Shown: positions 16,849 to 26,285, numbered from the stretch's first letter. The stretch is DNA of 64,000 nt from Novosphingobium sp. EMRT-2 (GCF_005145025.1 NZ_CP039695.1:3271501-3335500), one strand, 5' to 3'. The notes: a model not told the origin generated them from the sequence alone. Made by a program: numbers and translations.

Positions 16849-18738
16849 GTGAGCGCGGCGGCGACGACGCCCTCGGTCGAGGAGGCCCTGGCCCACGCCC
16901 GGGAGCTTCTCGGCCGCGCGCCGTCGCTGGCCGAGCGTCAGGCTGCCGAAATCCTGCGGGTCGTGCCGGGGCACGCGGCGACTCTGGCCGTGCTGGGCGA
17001 GGCGCTGGCGGCGCAGGGGAAGGTTGGTCCCTCGATCGCGGCGCTGCGGCAAGCGTTGTCGAAAGACCCGCTGCGGCCCGATGTCTGGCGTCTGTTGGCG
17101 GTGCAACTCGCGCAGGCCGGGGATTTCGCGGGCGTGGGCATGGCGCAGGCAGCGGAGCTGCGCGCCTCGGTCCACCATCCCCGTCTCCAGCAAGCAGCGC
17201 AGGCGCTGGTCGCCAATGACATCCCCATCGCCGAACGCCTGCTCAAGGCGCACTTGCGCGAGGATGACGGCGATATAGCGGCGCTGCGGATGCTGGCCGA
17301 AGTGGCGGGCCGGATCGGCCGCTACGACGATGCGCGCACGCTTCTGGAACATGCGCTGGCGATCGCCCCCACGTTCGCGCCGGCGCGTTTCAACCTTGCT
17401 CTTGTCCACTATCGCCAGCAGCGTTTCGCGCAGGCGCTGGAACAGATCGAACGGTTGCTGGAAGCCGAGCCGGGGCACCCCGCCTACGGCAACCTGAAGG
17501 CCGCGGCGCTGACCATGATCGGCGAGACGGATGCGGCCGTCGATCTGTTCGCGGCGGTTCTGGCCGCGCGCCCGGACCAGCCGCGCATCTGGACCAGCTA
17601 TGGCCACAGCCTGAAAACGGTGGGCCGGCAGGACGACAGCGTGGCCGCCTATCGCCGGGCGATCGCTCTGGAACCTAGGCTGGGCGAGGCGTGGTGGAGC
17701 CTCGCCAACCTCAAGACCGTGCGGTTCGGGGCCGACGACATCGCCGCGATGGAAGCCGCGCTCGCGCGTGACGACCTATCGGCCGAGGATCGTTTTCATC
17801 TGCATTTCGCGCTGGGCAAGGCGCAGGAAGATGCCCGCGCCTATGAAACGTCGTTCGCGCACTATGCCGAGGGCAACCGCCTGCGCCGCAGCGCGATCGA
17901 GCACGTGCCGGCGATGCGGCGTGTGGAGCGGATGCGCGCGATGCTGACGCCCGATGTGTTCGCCGCGCGGGCGGGGCAGGGCGATCCGGCGCGCGATCCG
18001 ATATTCGTGCTGGGCATGCCACGCGCGGGATCGACGCTGATCGAGCAGATCCTGTCATCGCATTCCACTGTCGAAGGCACGCAGGAACTGCCGGACATCC
18101 GCGCCATTGCCGGCAATCATGCCGGCGCGGATCGCGACGACTATCCGGCCGGCCTGCTCGCGCTCGATCCCGCGCGTCTGGCGGCGATGGGGGCCGAATA
18201 CCTCGAACGCACCCGTGTCCATCGCCGGACTGGGCGGCCATTGTTCATCGACAAGATGCCGAACAACTGGCTGCACGTGCCGCTGATCCATCTGATCCTG
18301 CCCAACGCCACGATCATCGATGCGCGCCGCCATCCGCTCGCCTGCTGCTTCTCCAACTTCAAGCAGCATTTTGCGCGCGGGCAGGCGTTCTCTTACGATC
18401 TCGCCGAAATGGGCCGCTACTACGCCGACTACGTCGCGCTAATGGACCATGTGGACGCCGTGCTGCCGGGCCGGGTTCACCGCGTTCACTACGAAGCGAT
18501 GGTCGCCGATACCGAGGGCGAGGTGCGCCGCCTGCTCGATCACGTGGGGCTGCCGTTCGAGCCGGCATGCCTGCGCTTTCACGAAAACGCGCGCGCGGTG
18601 CGGACGGCCAGTTCCGAACAGGTGCGCCGGCCGATCTTCCGCGAGGGGCTGGACCAGCACCGCCATTACGAAGCCTGGCTCGGGCCGCTCAGGAACGCGC
18701 TGGGGCCTGTGCTGGAGCGCTATCCCTACCCGGTGTAA
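16849..18738 (+). CDS. TPR-repeat sulfotransferase family protein
   Basis: A 629-residue cytoplasmic protein in two parts. Residues about 15-350 are tetratricopeptide repeats (for example QAAEILRVVPGHAATLAVLG, APARFNLALVHYRQQRFAQA). Residues about 380-625 are a sulfotransferase domain with the PAPS 5'-phosphosulfate loop FVLGMPRAGSTLIEQ (P-loop about 389-396), a DKMPNNW block and the 3'-phosphate region ARRHPLACCFSNFKQHF. Similar TPR-sulfotransferases are common in Sphingomonadales; the acceptor is unknown. The GTG start at 16849 lies 13 bases after the oxidoreductase stop, so it may share that transcript. It could be a capsule or protein modifier rather than part of amine catabolism. Confidence 0.85.
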   Translation: MSAAATTPSVEEALAHARELLGRAPSLAERQAAEILRVVPGHAATLAVLGEALAAQGKVGPSIAALRQALSKDPLRPDVWRLLAVQLAQAGDFAGVGMAQAAELRASVHHPRLQQAAQALVANDIPIAERLLKAHLREDDGDIAALRMLAEVAGRIGRYDDARTLLEHALAIAPTFAPARFNLALVHYRQQRFAQALEQIERLLEAEPGHPAYGNLKAAALTMIGETDAAVDLFAAVLAARPDQPRIWTSYGHSLKTVGRQDDSVAAYRRAIALEPRLGEAWWSLANLKTVRFGADDIAAMEAALARDDLSAEDRFHLHFALGKAQEDARAYETSFAHYAEGNRLRRSAIEHVPAMRRVERMRAMLTPDVFAARAGQGDPARDPIFVLGMPRAGSTLIEQILSSHSTVEGTQELPDIRAIAGNHAGADRDDYPAGLLALDPARLAAMGAEYLERTRVHRRTGRPLFIDKMPNNWLHVPLIHLILPNATIIDARRHPLACCFSNFKQHFARGQAFSYDLAEMGRYYADYVALMDHVDAVLPGRVHRVHYEAMVADTEGEVRRLLDHVGLPFEPACLRFHENARAVRTASSEQVRRPIFREGLDQHRHYEAWLGPLRNALGPVLERYPYPV

Positions 18739-18743
18739 AGAGG

Positions 18744-19682
18744 TCAGGCCGCCGCGCGCTCGCGGATGAAGGCGGCGACGGCGTCTGGCGCGGTGACCGG
18801 GATCATGTGGCCGCCGGGGATCAGCCGCAACGTGGCGTCGGGCAGCGCCGCGGCCGTGCGTTCGCCGTGCAACGCGGGATCGAGAATCGCGTCCTGCTGC
18901 GCGAAAAGGATCCCCGTCGGCGTGCGCGTTTCGGGATAGCGCGCGGCGAGCGCTGCCATCTCGTCGCCGACGCCGCTCGCTTCGCTGGAGGTGCTCCACA
19001 CCGCCGATGGACGCAGGCCCAGCGCGCCGCCGCCTGCCGTGACGAAATCGGCGGGCGGCGTTTCCGGCGCGAAGACGGCGGCCAGGGTCTGTTCGCCGCG
19101 AAGCTGGCCGATCGGCACCGCCAGCGTCCACGACACGATCCTGCGGGCGACGGGCGAGGGGATGACGAGGCCCTTGAATACGTCCGGCACCTCGCTGATG
19201 GGCTGGGTCAGCGGGCATACCAGCACGAGGCCGGAGATCAGGTCGGGAAACTCCTGCGCCAGTTGCAGGGCAAGCGCGCCGCCCAGCGAGTGCCCGACCA
19301 CCAGCGGCTTTTCGAGGCCCAGCGTCCGGATAAAGCTGGCGACGATGCGCGCCTGCCTTTGCAGCGTCGGTAATCCGTCGCCGCTGTATTCGGAATAGCC
19401 GTAGCCCGGCCGGTCGATCGCGATGACGCGAAAATCGTCCTCCAGCCGCGATACCAGCGAATACGTGAAATTGTGCAGCTGTCCGCCAAGGCCGTGGATC
19501 AGCACGATCGGCCGCCCCGCTCCGCGCTCGACGTAGTGGATGCGCGCGCCTTCGACCTCGGCGATCTTTCCTGACCGTGGAATCATCCGCGCAACGCGCG
19601 CGCTGCTGATGGCGGTCCAGCCGACGAGCCCGCCGACAACGGCGGCGGCGGTAGCGAGCGATGCGGTGATGAGCGGTGCCAT
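18744..19682 (-). CDS. Alpha/beta-hydrolase with N-terminal membrane anchor
   Basis: A 312-residue protein with one N-terminal hydrophobic helix (LITASLATAAAVVGGLVGWT) and an alpha/beta-hydrolase fold: oxyanion region VLIHGLGGQLHNF, GYGYSEYSG, and the nucleophile elbow VVGHSLGGALALQLA. The acid and histidine appear as the Asp of QQDAILDP and His of IPGGHMIP. It is likely an esterase or lipase-like enzyme held at the inner membrane; the substrate is unknown. The start at 19682 was chosen because upstream extension has arginine-rich, unlikely sequence. It converges with the sulfotransferase gene, five bases apart. Confidence 0.82.
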   Translation of the reverse strand: MAPLITASLATAAAVVGGLVGWTAISSARVARMIPRSGKIAEVEGARIHYVERGAGRPIVLIHGLGGQLHNFTYSLVSRLEDDFRVIAIDRPGYGYSEYSGDGLPTLQRQARIVASFIRTLGLEKPLVVGHSLGGALALQLAQEFPDLISGLVLVCPLTQPISEVPDVFKGLVIPSPVARRIVSWTLAVPIGQLRGEQTLAAVFAPETPPADFVTAGGGALGLRPSAVWSTSSEASGVGDEMAALAARYPETRTPTGILFAQQDAILDPALHGERTAAALPDATLRLIPGGHMIPVTAPDAVAAFIRERAAA

Positions 19683-19866
19683 GAAAAGACAGCCTATCGG
19701 CGGCGCGTTCCGGCGCAAGCGAAATGGTGAAAGCCCCCGAAACAGGCCCAGCCGGTGCGATTTGGGCCGCCTTTGTGTCAGCAGCAATACTTCTTCACAT
19801 TCGCGAGCGGATCAGGAAATGCCGCATGCGTTAGCCCGGAACCATCAGCATTTCGGGAGTTTTGAG

Positions 19867-20142
19867 ATGATCGTTATGACCTTGGTTGCCATGGCCTCTG
19901 CCGTTGTTTCCTCGCCTTCGGCCCAGCCGGGTTGCGCGGCGCAGGGCGGCGGACGCGCGATAGTCTGCGGCGCGCCCGCTGCGGCGCCTTCCGCCAAGCG
20001 GGTGGCCGACGCGACGCCCGCCGTGACGCGGGTGTGCAATCCGCATCCCGGCAAGGACGTGGCCTGCGCCGCGCACCGCGCGCGCGATCTTGATGCCCGC
20101 CGTATGGCCGCGAATGTGCCGGCCGGTCACGCCGCGCACTGA
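19867..20142 (+). CDS. Small secreted hypothetical protein
   Basis: A 91-residue protein I do not recognise. It begins with a short signal-like segment (MIVMTLVAMASAVVSSPSA) and continues as an Ala/Pro-rich chain with four cysteines (CAAQ, VCGA, VCNP, VACA), which could form two disulfides after export. GGGAG (19855-19859) stands seven bases before the ATG, a well-placed ribosome-binding site that decides the start. The gene is divergent from the hydrolase and precedes the two-component system; a hairpin follows its stop. The codon positions are GC-biased like those of its neighbours. Confidence 0.55.
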   Translation: MIVMTLVAMASAVVSSPSAQPGCAAQGGGRAIVCGAPAAAPSAKRVADATPAVTRVCNPHPGKDVACAAHRARDLDARRMAANVPAGHAAH

Positions 20143-20154
20143 CCTTTGCGTCCT

Positions 20155-20187
20155 GTTCCCGCCCGTGCTGTGGCGCGGGGCGGGAAC
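20155..20187 (+). terminator. Stem-loop after the small secreted gene
   Basis: Arms GTTCCCGCCC (20155-20164) and GGGCGGGAAC (20178-20187) are exact inverse copies with a 13-base loop, 12 bases after the stop codon. There is no T-run, so this may be a Rho-aided terminator or RNA-stability element. Confidence 0.4.
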
Positions 20188-20288
20188 ATGGCCGCGCCTC
20201 CGCTGATTTGACTGGCGCGCCGCAACGATTGCGGCGTGGACCCGCAGTCCCTATTGTCTCCGGCAATGAAGAGTGTTGATACCTTCCG

Positions 20289-21002
20289 ATGACCGCCCCT
20301 TCGATCGTACTGGTTGAGGACGATGCGCCGCTGCGCACGTTGACCTCGCGCGCGTTGCGCGAACACGGCTACCATGTCCGCGCTGCCGCGACCGGTGCGG
20401 AAATGTGGGTGTTGCTGGAAAACGAGCCGGCCGACCTCGTGGTGCTGGACATCATGTTGCCGGGCACCAGCGGCATCGATTTGCTGCGCCGCCTGCGCAA
20501 GACCAGCGAAGTGCCGGTGATCTTCGTTAGCGCGCGTGGCAGCGAGGAGGATCGCGTGCTGGGGCTGGAACTGGGCGCGGACGATTACCTGGCCAAGCCC
20601 TTCGGTACGCGCGAACTGATCGCGCGGATCGGCGCGGTGCTGCGCCGCCATGGCGCTCCCACGGATGACGCGGCGGAGCCGAGGTCCAACGAGATCCGCT
20701 TCCTGGGCTGGACGCTTTCGGTCGCCCGGCGCGAACTGCGCTCGCCTTCGGGGGCGATCGTGGATCTCACCGGCGCGGAGTTCGATCTGCTTGCGGCTTT
20801 CCTCGGTCAGCCGCAGCGCGTGATCGGGCGGGAACGCCTGATCGAACTTTCGCGCACGCGCCTGGCCGATAGTTCCGACCGCAGCGTGGACGTGCTGGTC
20901 AGCCGCCTGCGCCGCAAGCTGTCCGCCGCCGGCGGGCAGGCGCCGATCGTGACCGTGCGCGGCATCGGCTATATGCTGAGCGCCGAGGTGGAGCGCGCTT
21001 GA
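20289..21002 (+). CDS. OmpR-family response regulator
   Basis: A 237-residue regulator. The receiver domain (about 1-120) has the acidic pair in LVEDDAPLR, the phosphoacceptor Asp in VVLDIMLPG, the Ser of VSARG and the Lys of LAKPFG. The C-terminal winged-helix DNA-binding domain (about 140-235) ends RRKLSAAGGQAPIVTVRGIGYML, as in OmpR/PhoB proteins. It shares bases with the TTG start of the following kinase gene, so the two form one operon. Targets cannot be read from the sequence. The carbonic anhydrase and SulP genes downstream are candidates by proximity only. Confidence 0.92.
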   Translation: MTAPSIVLVEDDAPLRTLTSRALREHGYHVRAAATGAEMWVLLENEPADLVVLDIMLPGTSGIDLLRRLRKTSEVPVIFVSARGSEEDRVLGLELGADDYLAKPFGTRELIARIGAVLRRHGAPTDDAAEPRSNEIRFLGWTLSVARRELRSPSGAIVDLTGAEFDLLAAFLGQPQRVIGRERLIELSRTRLADSSDRSVDVLVSRLRRKLSAAGGQAPIVTVRGIGYMLSAEVERA

Positions 21003-22333
21003 TCGGTTTTCGCCGCTTCCTGCAGAAGTTTGGAGGCGGCATGGGGTTGCCCGGCCGGCTGCTCGCTATTCTGCTGCTGGTGGCGACGATCGATTTCGTC
21101 GCCAATTCGATCGTGCTGGATCGCGCCAACGATTTCGCGCTGCGCGAGGACGATGCCGCGCGGATGGCAGAGCATCTGACCATCGCCTATCGCGTGATCG
21201 AACGCACCCAGCCCGCCAACCGCAGCGTTGTGGCGCGCGAATTGAGCACCGAGCGGTTCAGCATCCGCTGGTCCGCCCAGCCCGACGCCCTGCCCACCAC
21301 GGTCAGCCTGACGCGCCTGCGCGCGCAGGTGCTGGCGTTCGAACCGGACCTGGGCAAGGTCGATCTGCGGATGCACCTGCTGCCCTTGCGCGGGCAAGGG
21401 GACATCGGCGGTTCGATGACGCTGTCCGACCGCTCCTACCTGACCTTTCGCACGTTCAGCCGGTCGGCGTGGACGCTCAACCTGGGGCGCGTGGGGCAGA
21501 CGGTGTTGCCGACGGCCTTGCTGGCCTTGCTGGCCTGGTTCCTGTTCCGCACTACGCTGCGGCCACTCGCCACGCTGGTGCAGGCGACGCGCCGGGTGGG
21601 TTCGGCGCAGCCGCAGTCGTTGCCCGAAACCGGCCCGGCCGAAGTGCGCGAACTGATCCATGCCTTCAACGCCATGCAATTGCGCATCCACGAGCTGCTG
21701 GCGCGCGGATCGCAGACCCTGCTGGCGATCGGCCACGATCTGCGCACGCCGCTGGCGCGCCTGCAACTGCGGCTGGACAACGCCCAGATCGATCCGGCCG
21801 CCCATCAGGAGATGAGCCGCGATATCGACGAGATGCGCGATCTGCTCGCCTCGTTGCAGGCCTTTGTGGAATCGGGGGACGATCGCACCGCGCAGCAGCG
21901 CATCGATGTGGCAGCCATGGTGCAGACCTTGGTCGATGCCGCATCGGACCGGGGCGCGGATGCGACTTATGCCGGCCCTGACAGCCTGGACATGGTGGCG
22001 CGACCGGTGGCCGTGCGCCGTTCCGTTTCCAACCTGATCGAAAACGCGCTGCACTACGGCGGCAACGTGCGCGTCGCGGTGCGCGACCGGGGCGACCTTA
22101 TCGAGATCGAAGTGGCCGATGATGGCCCCGGCATTCCGGACGATCAACTGGAAGAAGTGCTTCAGCCGTTCGTTCGGCTCGACAATGCCCGTTCGCGCGA
22201 TACGCCGGGAATGGGGCTGGGCCTGCCCATCGTCCACCGCGCGATCCGGTCCGAAAACGGCCGGCTGCACTTGCGCAACGCCCCGCAAGGGGGCCTTCGT
22301 GCGACCATCCGCCTGCCACGCGTGCCCGAGTAA
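20999..22333 (+). CDS. EnvZ-type sensor histidine kinase
   Basis: A 444-residue inner-membrane kinase. A first transmembrane helix (about 18-37), a periplasmic sensor of about 130 residues, a second helix (VLPTALLALLAWFLF), a HAMP segment, then the phosphoacceptor box AIGHDLRTPLARLQ, N-box NLIENALHYGG, and G-boxes DDGPGIPDD and GMGLGLPIV. All catalytic motifs are intact. The reading frame opens with TTG at 20999, overlapping the response-regulator stop as TTGA, which implies coupled translation. It would phosphorylate the upstream OmpR-type regulator in response to an unknown periplasmic signal. Confidence 0.92.
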   Translation: MIGFRRFLQKFGGGMGLPGRLLAILLLVATIDFVANSIVLDRANDFALREDDAARMAEHLTIAYRVIERTQPANRSVVARELSTERFSIRWSAQPDALPTTVSLTRLRAQVLAFEPDLGKVDLRMHLLPLRGQGDIGGSMTLSDRSYLTFRTFSRSAWTLNLGRVGQTVLPTALLALLAWFLFRTTLRPLATLVQATRRVGSAQPQSLPETGPAEVRELIHAFNAMQLRIHELLARGSQTLLAIGHDLRTPLARLQLRLDNAQIDPAAHQEMSRDIDEMRDLLASLQAFVESGDDRTAQQRIDVAAMVQTLVDAASDRGADATYAGPDSLDMVARPVAVRRSVSNLIENALHYGGNVRVAVRDRGDLIEIEVADDGPGIPDDQLEEVLQPFVRLDNARSRDTPGMGLGLPIVHRAIRSENGRLHLRNAPQGGLRATIRLPRVPE

Positions 22334-22339
22334 GCCGCC

Positions 22340-22355
22340 GTTGCTGCGGAGCAAC
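22340..22355 (+). terminator. Short hairpin after the histidine kinase
   Basis: GTTGCT-GCGG-AGCAAC, a perfect 6-bp stem with a four-base loop, seven bases after the kinase stop. It is followed by AATTCCTT rather than a T-run, so terminator function is weakly supported. Confidence 0.3.
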
Positions 22356-22458
22356 AATTCCTTACAGTCCTGCGGAACAACGGAAAAACCACCTGCATAG
22401 CTTGGGGACAAGCCCGGAGTGCAAGAACCGGGCATCCTCTGTTTCGCAGGAGTTGACC

Positions 22459-23154
22459 ATGAACGAGCTGATTGGCCGGGTCTTCAGTTTCGAAAAGACC
22501 GTGTTTCCCGACAAGGGGGAACTGTTCCACAAGCTGGCGCATCACGGCCAGTCGCCCAAGGCCCTGATGATTTCCTGCGCGGATTCGCGCATCGTGCCGG
22601 AGCATATTCTCCAGGCCGAGCCGGGTGAACTGTTCGTGTGCCGCAATGCCGGCAACATCGTGCCTCCGTTCGCGACTATGAACGGCGGCGTTTCCTCGAC
22701 CGTCGAATATGCCGTGGCCGCGCTGGGCGTCAGCGACATCATCGTCTGCGGCCATTCGGACTGTGGCGCGATGAAGGCGCTGTCCGATCCCTCGATGCTC
22801 GACGGCATGCCCAACGTCGCCGCCTGGCTGCGCCACGGCGCGGCCGCGGAGCACATCGTCAGCACGGGTTCGCCGCACCTTCACGGAACGGAGCGGGTGC
22901 GGGCGCTGAGCCTTGAGAACGTGATCGCGCAGATCAACCACCTGCGCACCCACCCGTCTGTCGCCGCCGCGATCGCGCGGGGCGAAATGGCATTGCACGG
23001 CTGGTTCGTGGACATCCACGCCGGCCAGGTGCTGGGGCTGGACGGTGTGACCGGCCAGTTCGTGCCGATGCGCGAGGATCAGCCGCTTCCCGTCGCCCTG
23101 CCGGCCGCACGCCGCGTCAGCGTTGAAGGCCCCCTGGCGGAGGCCGCCGAATGA
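22459..23154 (+). CDS. Beta-class carbonic anhydrase
   Basis: A 231-residue enzyme interconverting CO2 and bicarbonate. Zinc ligands and the catalytic dyad of beta-class anhydrases are all present: Cys40 and Asp42 in ISCADSRIVPE, and His99 with Cys102 in GHSDCGAM. The CRNAGNIVPP segment is also diagnostic. The start at 22459 follows AGGAG. Its TGA overlaps the ATG of the SulP transporter, a pairing known from bacteria in which SulP proteins move bicarbonate and the anhydrase equilibrates it. It therefore probably serves inorganic-carbon supply or pH balance. Confidence 0.95.
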   Translation: MNELIGRVFSFEKTVFPDKGELFHKLAHHGQSPKALMISCADSRIVPEHILQAEPGELFVCRNAGNIVPPFATMNGGVSSTVEYAVAALGVSDIIVCGHSDCGAMKALSDPSMLDGMPNVAAWLRHGAAAEHIVSTGSPHLHGTERVRALSLENVIAQINHLRTHPSVAAAIARGEMALHGWFVDIHAGQVLGLDGVTGQFVPMREDQPLPVALPAARRVSVEGPLAEAAE

Positions 23155-24686
23155 GCCAGTTGGCGCAAAGCCAGACGGAAGGGCGGGGGCCTTTCGCGCA
23201 CATCGCGCGCGATTTCACCTCCTCGATCGTCGTGTTCCTGGTCGCGATGCCCTTGTGCATGGGCATCGCGATCGCGTCCGGCGTGCCGCCCGAAAAGGGG
23301 CTGGTGACCGGGATCATCGGCGGTATCGTCGTCGGCATGCTGGCGGGTTCGCCGCTGCAGGTCAGTGGCCCGGCGGCCGGCCTTGCCGTCATCGTGTTCG
23401 AGTTCGTGCGCGATTACGGCTTGTCCGCGCTGGGGCCGGTGCTGGTGATTGCGGGGCTGGTCCAGTTCCTGGCCGGCGTCGTGCGCATGGGCGGGCTGTT
23501 CCGCGCGATTTCGCCGGCGGTGGTCCATGGCATGCTGGCCGGGATCGGCGCGCTGATCGTGGTCGGGCAGTTCCACATCCTGTTCGACGCCAAGCCGCTG
23601 TCCAATGGCATGGAGAACCTGGCTGCCATTCCCGGCCGCGTCCTGGGCCTTGAACCCTGGAGCCTGCGCGCCACCGAATTCGCGCTGATGATCGGCCTGC
23701 TCACCATCGGCGTGATGATCGCCTGGGAAAAGCTGCGTCCGGCCTCGCTCAATCTGGTGCCGGCGGCGCTGCTGGGCGTGGTCACGGCCACGCTGGTCGC
23801 CTACTTCTTCCAGCTGGACGTGGCGCGCATCCAGGTGCCGGAATCGATCGCGGCGGCGTTCGCCTTGCCCGATACCGGTGTCTTCGGCGTGCTGGCCAAC
23901 CCCGGCCTGATCGTAACCGCCGTGGCCATCGCCTTCATCGCCAGCGCGGAAACGCTGCTGTCCGCGGCGGCGGTCGACCGGATGCACGACGGCGTGCGCA
24001 CCGATTACAACAAGGAACTGCGCGCGCAGGGCGTAGGCAACTTCCTGTGCGGCGTGTTCGGTGCGCTGCCGATGACCGGCGTGATCGTCCGTAGCTCCGC
24101 CAACGTGCAGGCCGGCGCGAAGACCCGCATGTCCACCATCTTGCATGGCATTTGGATCCTCGGCTTCGTGGCGCTGCTGCCCTGGCTGCTGCGCGAGGTG
24201 CCGATGGCGGCGCTGGGCGCGGTGCTGGTGGTGACGGGCTGGAAGCTGGTGAGCCTCGACCATGTGCGCCACCTGTTTCAGGCGCATGGCCTGCTGCCGG
24301 CCGCGATCTGGGTTGTTACGTTCGTGCTCGTGGTCGCGACCGACCTGCTGACCGGTGTTCTGGCGGGACTGGCCATGTCGCTGCTCGAACTGGTGCCCTA
24401 TCGCCGCAACCTCAAGCTCAAGGTAGACGAGAGCCACGACGAGCATGAATCGCATGTCGCGCTGGAAGGCACGGCCACGTTCCTGAGCCTGACCAAGCTG
24501 ACGGGTGCGCTGGAGCGCCTGCCGGCCAACCGTCCGGTCCGGCTCGACCTCGATGGCCTGAAGGGCATGGACCACACGACCGCCGAAACAATGAGCGAAT
24601 GGCTTGCCCGTCGCCGCAAGACCGGCGCGCCGGTTCATGTCGAAGGTTCGGAGGACATCCGTCGCCTTATCGCTGCCGCCGCCTGA
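23151..24686 (+). CDS. SulP family anion transporter (probable bicarbonate) with STAS domain
   Basis: A 511-residue inner-membrane protein. The first helices carry FTSSIVVFLVAMPLCMGIAI and SGVPPEKGLVTGIIGGIV, the SulP signature region. GSPLQVSGPAAGLAVIVFEF is the conserved second block. About ten to twelve helices follow, and residues about 410-511 form a cytoplasmic STAS-like domain. Members move sulfate, bicarbonate or dicarboxylates; the overlap with carbonic anhydrase (ATGA) points to bicarbonate here. A canonical intrinsic terminator (24711-24746) closes the operon. Confidence 0.92.
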   Translation: MSQLAQSQTEGRGPFAHIARDFTSSIVVFLVAMPLCMGIAIASGVPPEKGLVTGIIGGIVVGMLAGSPLQVSGPAAGLAVIVFEFVRDYGLSALGPVLVIAGLVQFLAGVVRMGGLFRAISPAVVHGMLAGIGALIVVGQFHILFDAKPLSNGMENLAAIPGRVLGLEPWSLRATEFALMIGLLTIGVMIAWEKLRPASLNLVPAALLGVVTATLVAYFFQLDVARIQVPESIAAAFALPDTGVFGVLANPGLIVTAVAIAFIASAETLLSAAAVDRMHDGVRTDYNKELRAQGVGNFLCGVFGALPMTGVIVRSSANVQAGAKTRMSTILHGIWILGFVALLPWLLREVPMAALGAVLVVTGWKLVSLDHVRHLFQAHGLLPAAIWVVTFVLVVATDLLTGVLAGLAMSLLELVPYRRNLKLKVDESHDEHESHVALEGTATFLSLTKLTGALERLPANRPVRLDLDGLKGMDHTTAETMSEWLARRRKTGAPVHVEGSEDIRRLIAAAA

Positions 24687-24710
24687 AATCCCCGTGGTGG
24701 CAGTTGCTTG

Positions 24711-24746
24711 CGGGGCGTGTTCCGGGAGAACGCGCCCCGTCTTTTT
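24711..24746 (+). terminator. Rho-independent terminator after the carbonic anhydrase-SulP operon
   Basis: Arms CGGGGCGTGTTC (24711-24722) and GAACGCGCCCCG (24728-24739) pair over 12 bases with one G-U, loop CGGGA, and are followed by TCTTTTTG. This is the clearest intrinsic terminator in the window. Confidence 0.85.
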
Positions 24747-24821
24747 GTCTGTTCCAGCCGCGCGTGCCGCGCTGCATTCAAGGTCATCGACAAGTGGCAG
24801 GTCGCGCGGCATCATTGCCGG

Positions 24822-26285
24822 ATGATCCCGCGCATGCCGTGTCTTGTCCTCGCGCTGGCCTGCGCCGCTATCCCGGTTCCCACCGCTTTCGCCGCGCCCC
24901 CGCCCGCGCAGGCTGCCAGCTTGCAAGATCAGGTGGAGCAGGTTCTCGCCACCGCGCCCGCCGGCACGCGCTTCGGCCTGCTGGTCACGACGGCGGACGG
25001 GCGCGAGATCGTGGCGATTAATCCGGACGCGCGTTTCATCCCCGCATCCAACACCAAGCTGTTCACCACGATCGCGGCCTATGCCCTGCTGCCGGGCATC
25101 GACGCGCCGGATGCGCAAGGTGGCGCGGCGGTGGCGCTGGAAGCGGGCGGCGACGTGGCGCTCTATGGACACGGCGATGCCCGCCTGTCTTCCGCGCCCG
25201 ATTGTGCCGAGGATTGCCTCGCCACGCTGGCCGATGCGGTCTCCGCGCGGACGCGCAAGGTCCGCGACGTGATCGGCGACGATCGCTGGTTCCCGGACGA
25301 GCGCTGGAGCAGCGGCATGAGCTGGAACAACCAGGTGACCGAATCCGGCACCGGTATCTCCGCGCTCTCGCTGGACGACAACGCGCTGGAACTGGTGGTC
25401 CAGGGCGCGGCCGGCGGGCAGACGCCGCAGGCGACGCTGCCCTATTATCGCCTGCGCAACGAAGCCGTGACTCTGGAAGGAGGTACGCGGGCGCTGGCCT
25501 TCGACCGCGCGCCGAACGGAGACGAATTGCGGCTGGTTGGCACGATCCCGGCGGGCGTGTCCTGGCGCTATCGCGTCGGGATCGACGATCCCGCGCACTA
25601 TGCCGCCAGCCGGTTGCGTGCCCTGCTGGAAGCGCGCGGCGTGAAAGTGACCGGCGTCGTCCGCGTGCGCCATCGTCCCGCCACGCCGCTTGACGATCCC
25701 CGCCAGCGAGGCACCCGGCCTGTGCCCGCGGCGCCGGAACCCGTGTTCCTGGCACGCCTTTCCCCGCCGGCGCTTGCCGCCGACGTGATGCGGATCAACA
25801 AGGACAGCCAGAACCTCCACGCCGAACTGTTGCTGCGGCGGATCGGCAGGCTATCGGGAAGCGGGTCGGTGGCCGATGGACTTGCCGCGCTGCGCGGGGT
25901 GCTGGCGCAGGCCGGGGTGCCGCGCGCCGGCTACGATTTTTTCGATGGCTCGGGCATGTCGACCTACAACCGCGCCAGCCCGCGCGCGACGGTGCTGTTG
26001 TTGCGCTGGGCCGCAGGCCAGCCCTGGGGCGCGGCGTGGCGCGCGACGCTGCCGGTGGGCGGCGTGGATGGCACCCTGAAGAACCGTTTCGCCGCGACGC
26101 CGCTGCAGGGCGCGATCTTCGCCAAGACCGGTTCGCTCAACGCCAGCAACGCGCTTTCAGGCTTTCTTCGGGCGGCGAGCGGGCAGGAACTGATCTTCTC
26201 GATCTATGCCAACGACGTGCCCGATGGCGTATCCGCCTTGCCCGCGCTGGACCGCGCCGTGCAACTGATCGCGGCCCAGAACTGA
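24822..26285 (+). CDS. dacB: D-alanyl-D-alanine carboxypeptidase/endopeptidase, PBP4 (DacB) family
   Basis: A 487-residue periplasmic class C low-molecular-mass penicillin-binding protein. A signal peptide (about 1-24, ending PTAFA) is followed by the three active-site motifs: SxxK as Ser76-Asn-Thr-Lys79 (PASNTKLFTT), SxN as STYN inside FFDGSGMSTYNRASP, and KTG in IFAKTGSLNASNALSG. Length matches the PBP4 family. It trims or cleaves peptide crosslinks of peptidoglycan. ATG 24822 is chosen because the signal peptide starts there; the frame is open further upstream but runs through the preceding terminator. A second ATG at 24834 is also possible. Confidence 0.92.
   Translation: MIPRMPCLVLALACAAIPVPTAFAAPPPAQAASLQDQVEQVLATAPAGTRFGLLVTTADGREIVAINPDARFIPASNTKLFTTIAAYALLPGIDAPDAQGGAAVALEAGGDVALYGHGDARLSSAPDCAEDCLATLADAVSARTRKVRDVIGDDRWFPDERWSSGMSWNNQVTESGTGISALSLDDNALELVVQGAAGGQTPQATLPYYRLRNEAVTLEGGTRALAFDRAPNGDELRLVGTIPAGVSWRYRVGIDDPAHYAASRLRALLEARGVKVTGVVRVRHRPATPLDDPRQRGTRPVPAAPEPVFLARLSPPALAADVMRINKDSQNLHAELLLRRIGRLSGSGSVADGLAALRGVLAQAGVPRAGYDFFDGSGMSTYNRASPRATVLLLRWAAGQPWGAAWRATLPVGGVDGTLKNRFAATPLQGAIFAKTGSLNASNALSGFLRAASGQELIFSIYANDVPDGVSALPALDRAVQLIAAQN

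Noticed and set aside
19848..19870. GGAAC-N16-GTT resembling an EcfG general-stress promoter
   Set aside because: The -10 would fall just ahead of the ATG at 19867, inside the spacing of a good Shine-Dalgarno, so a transcript would lack that site.
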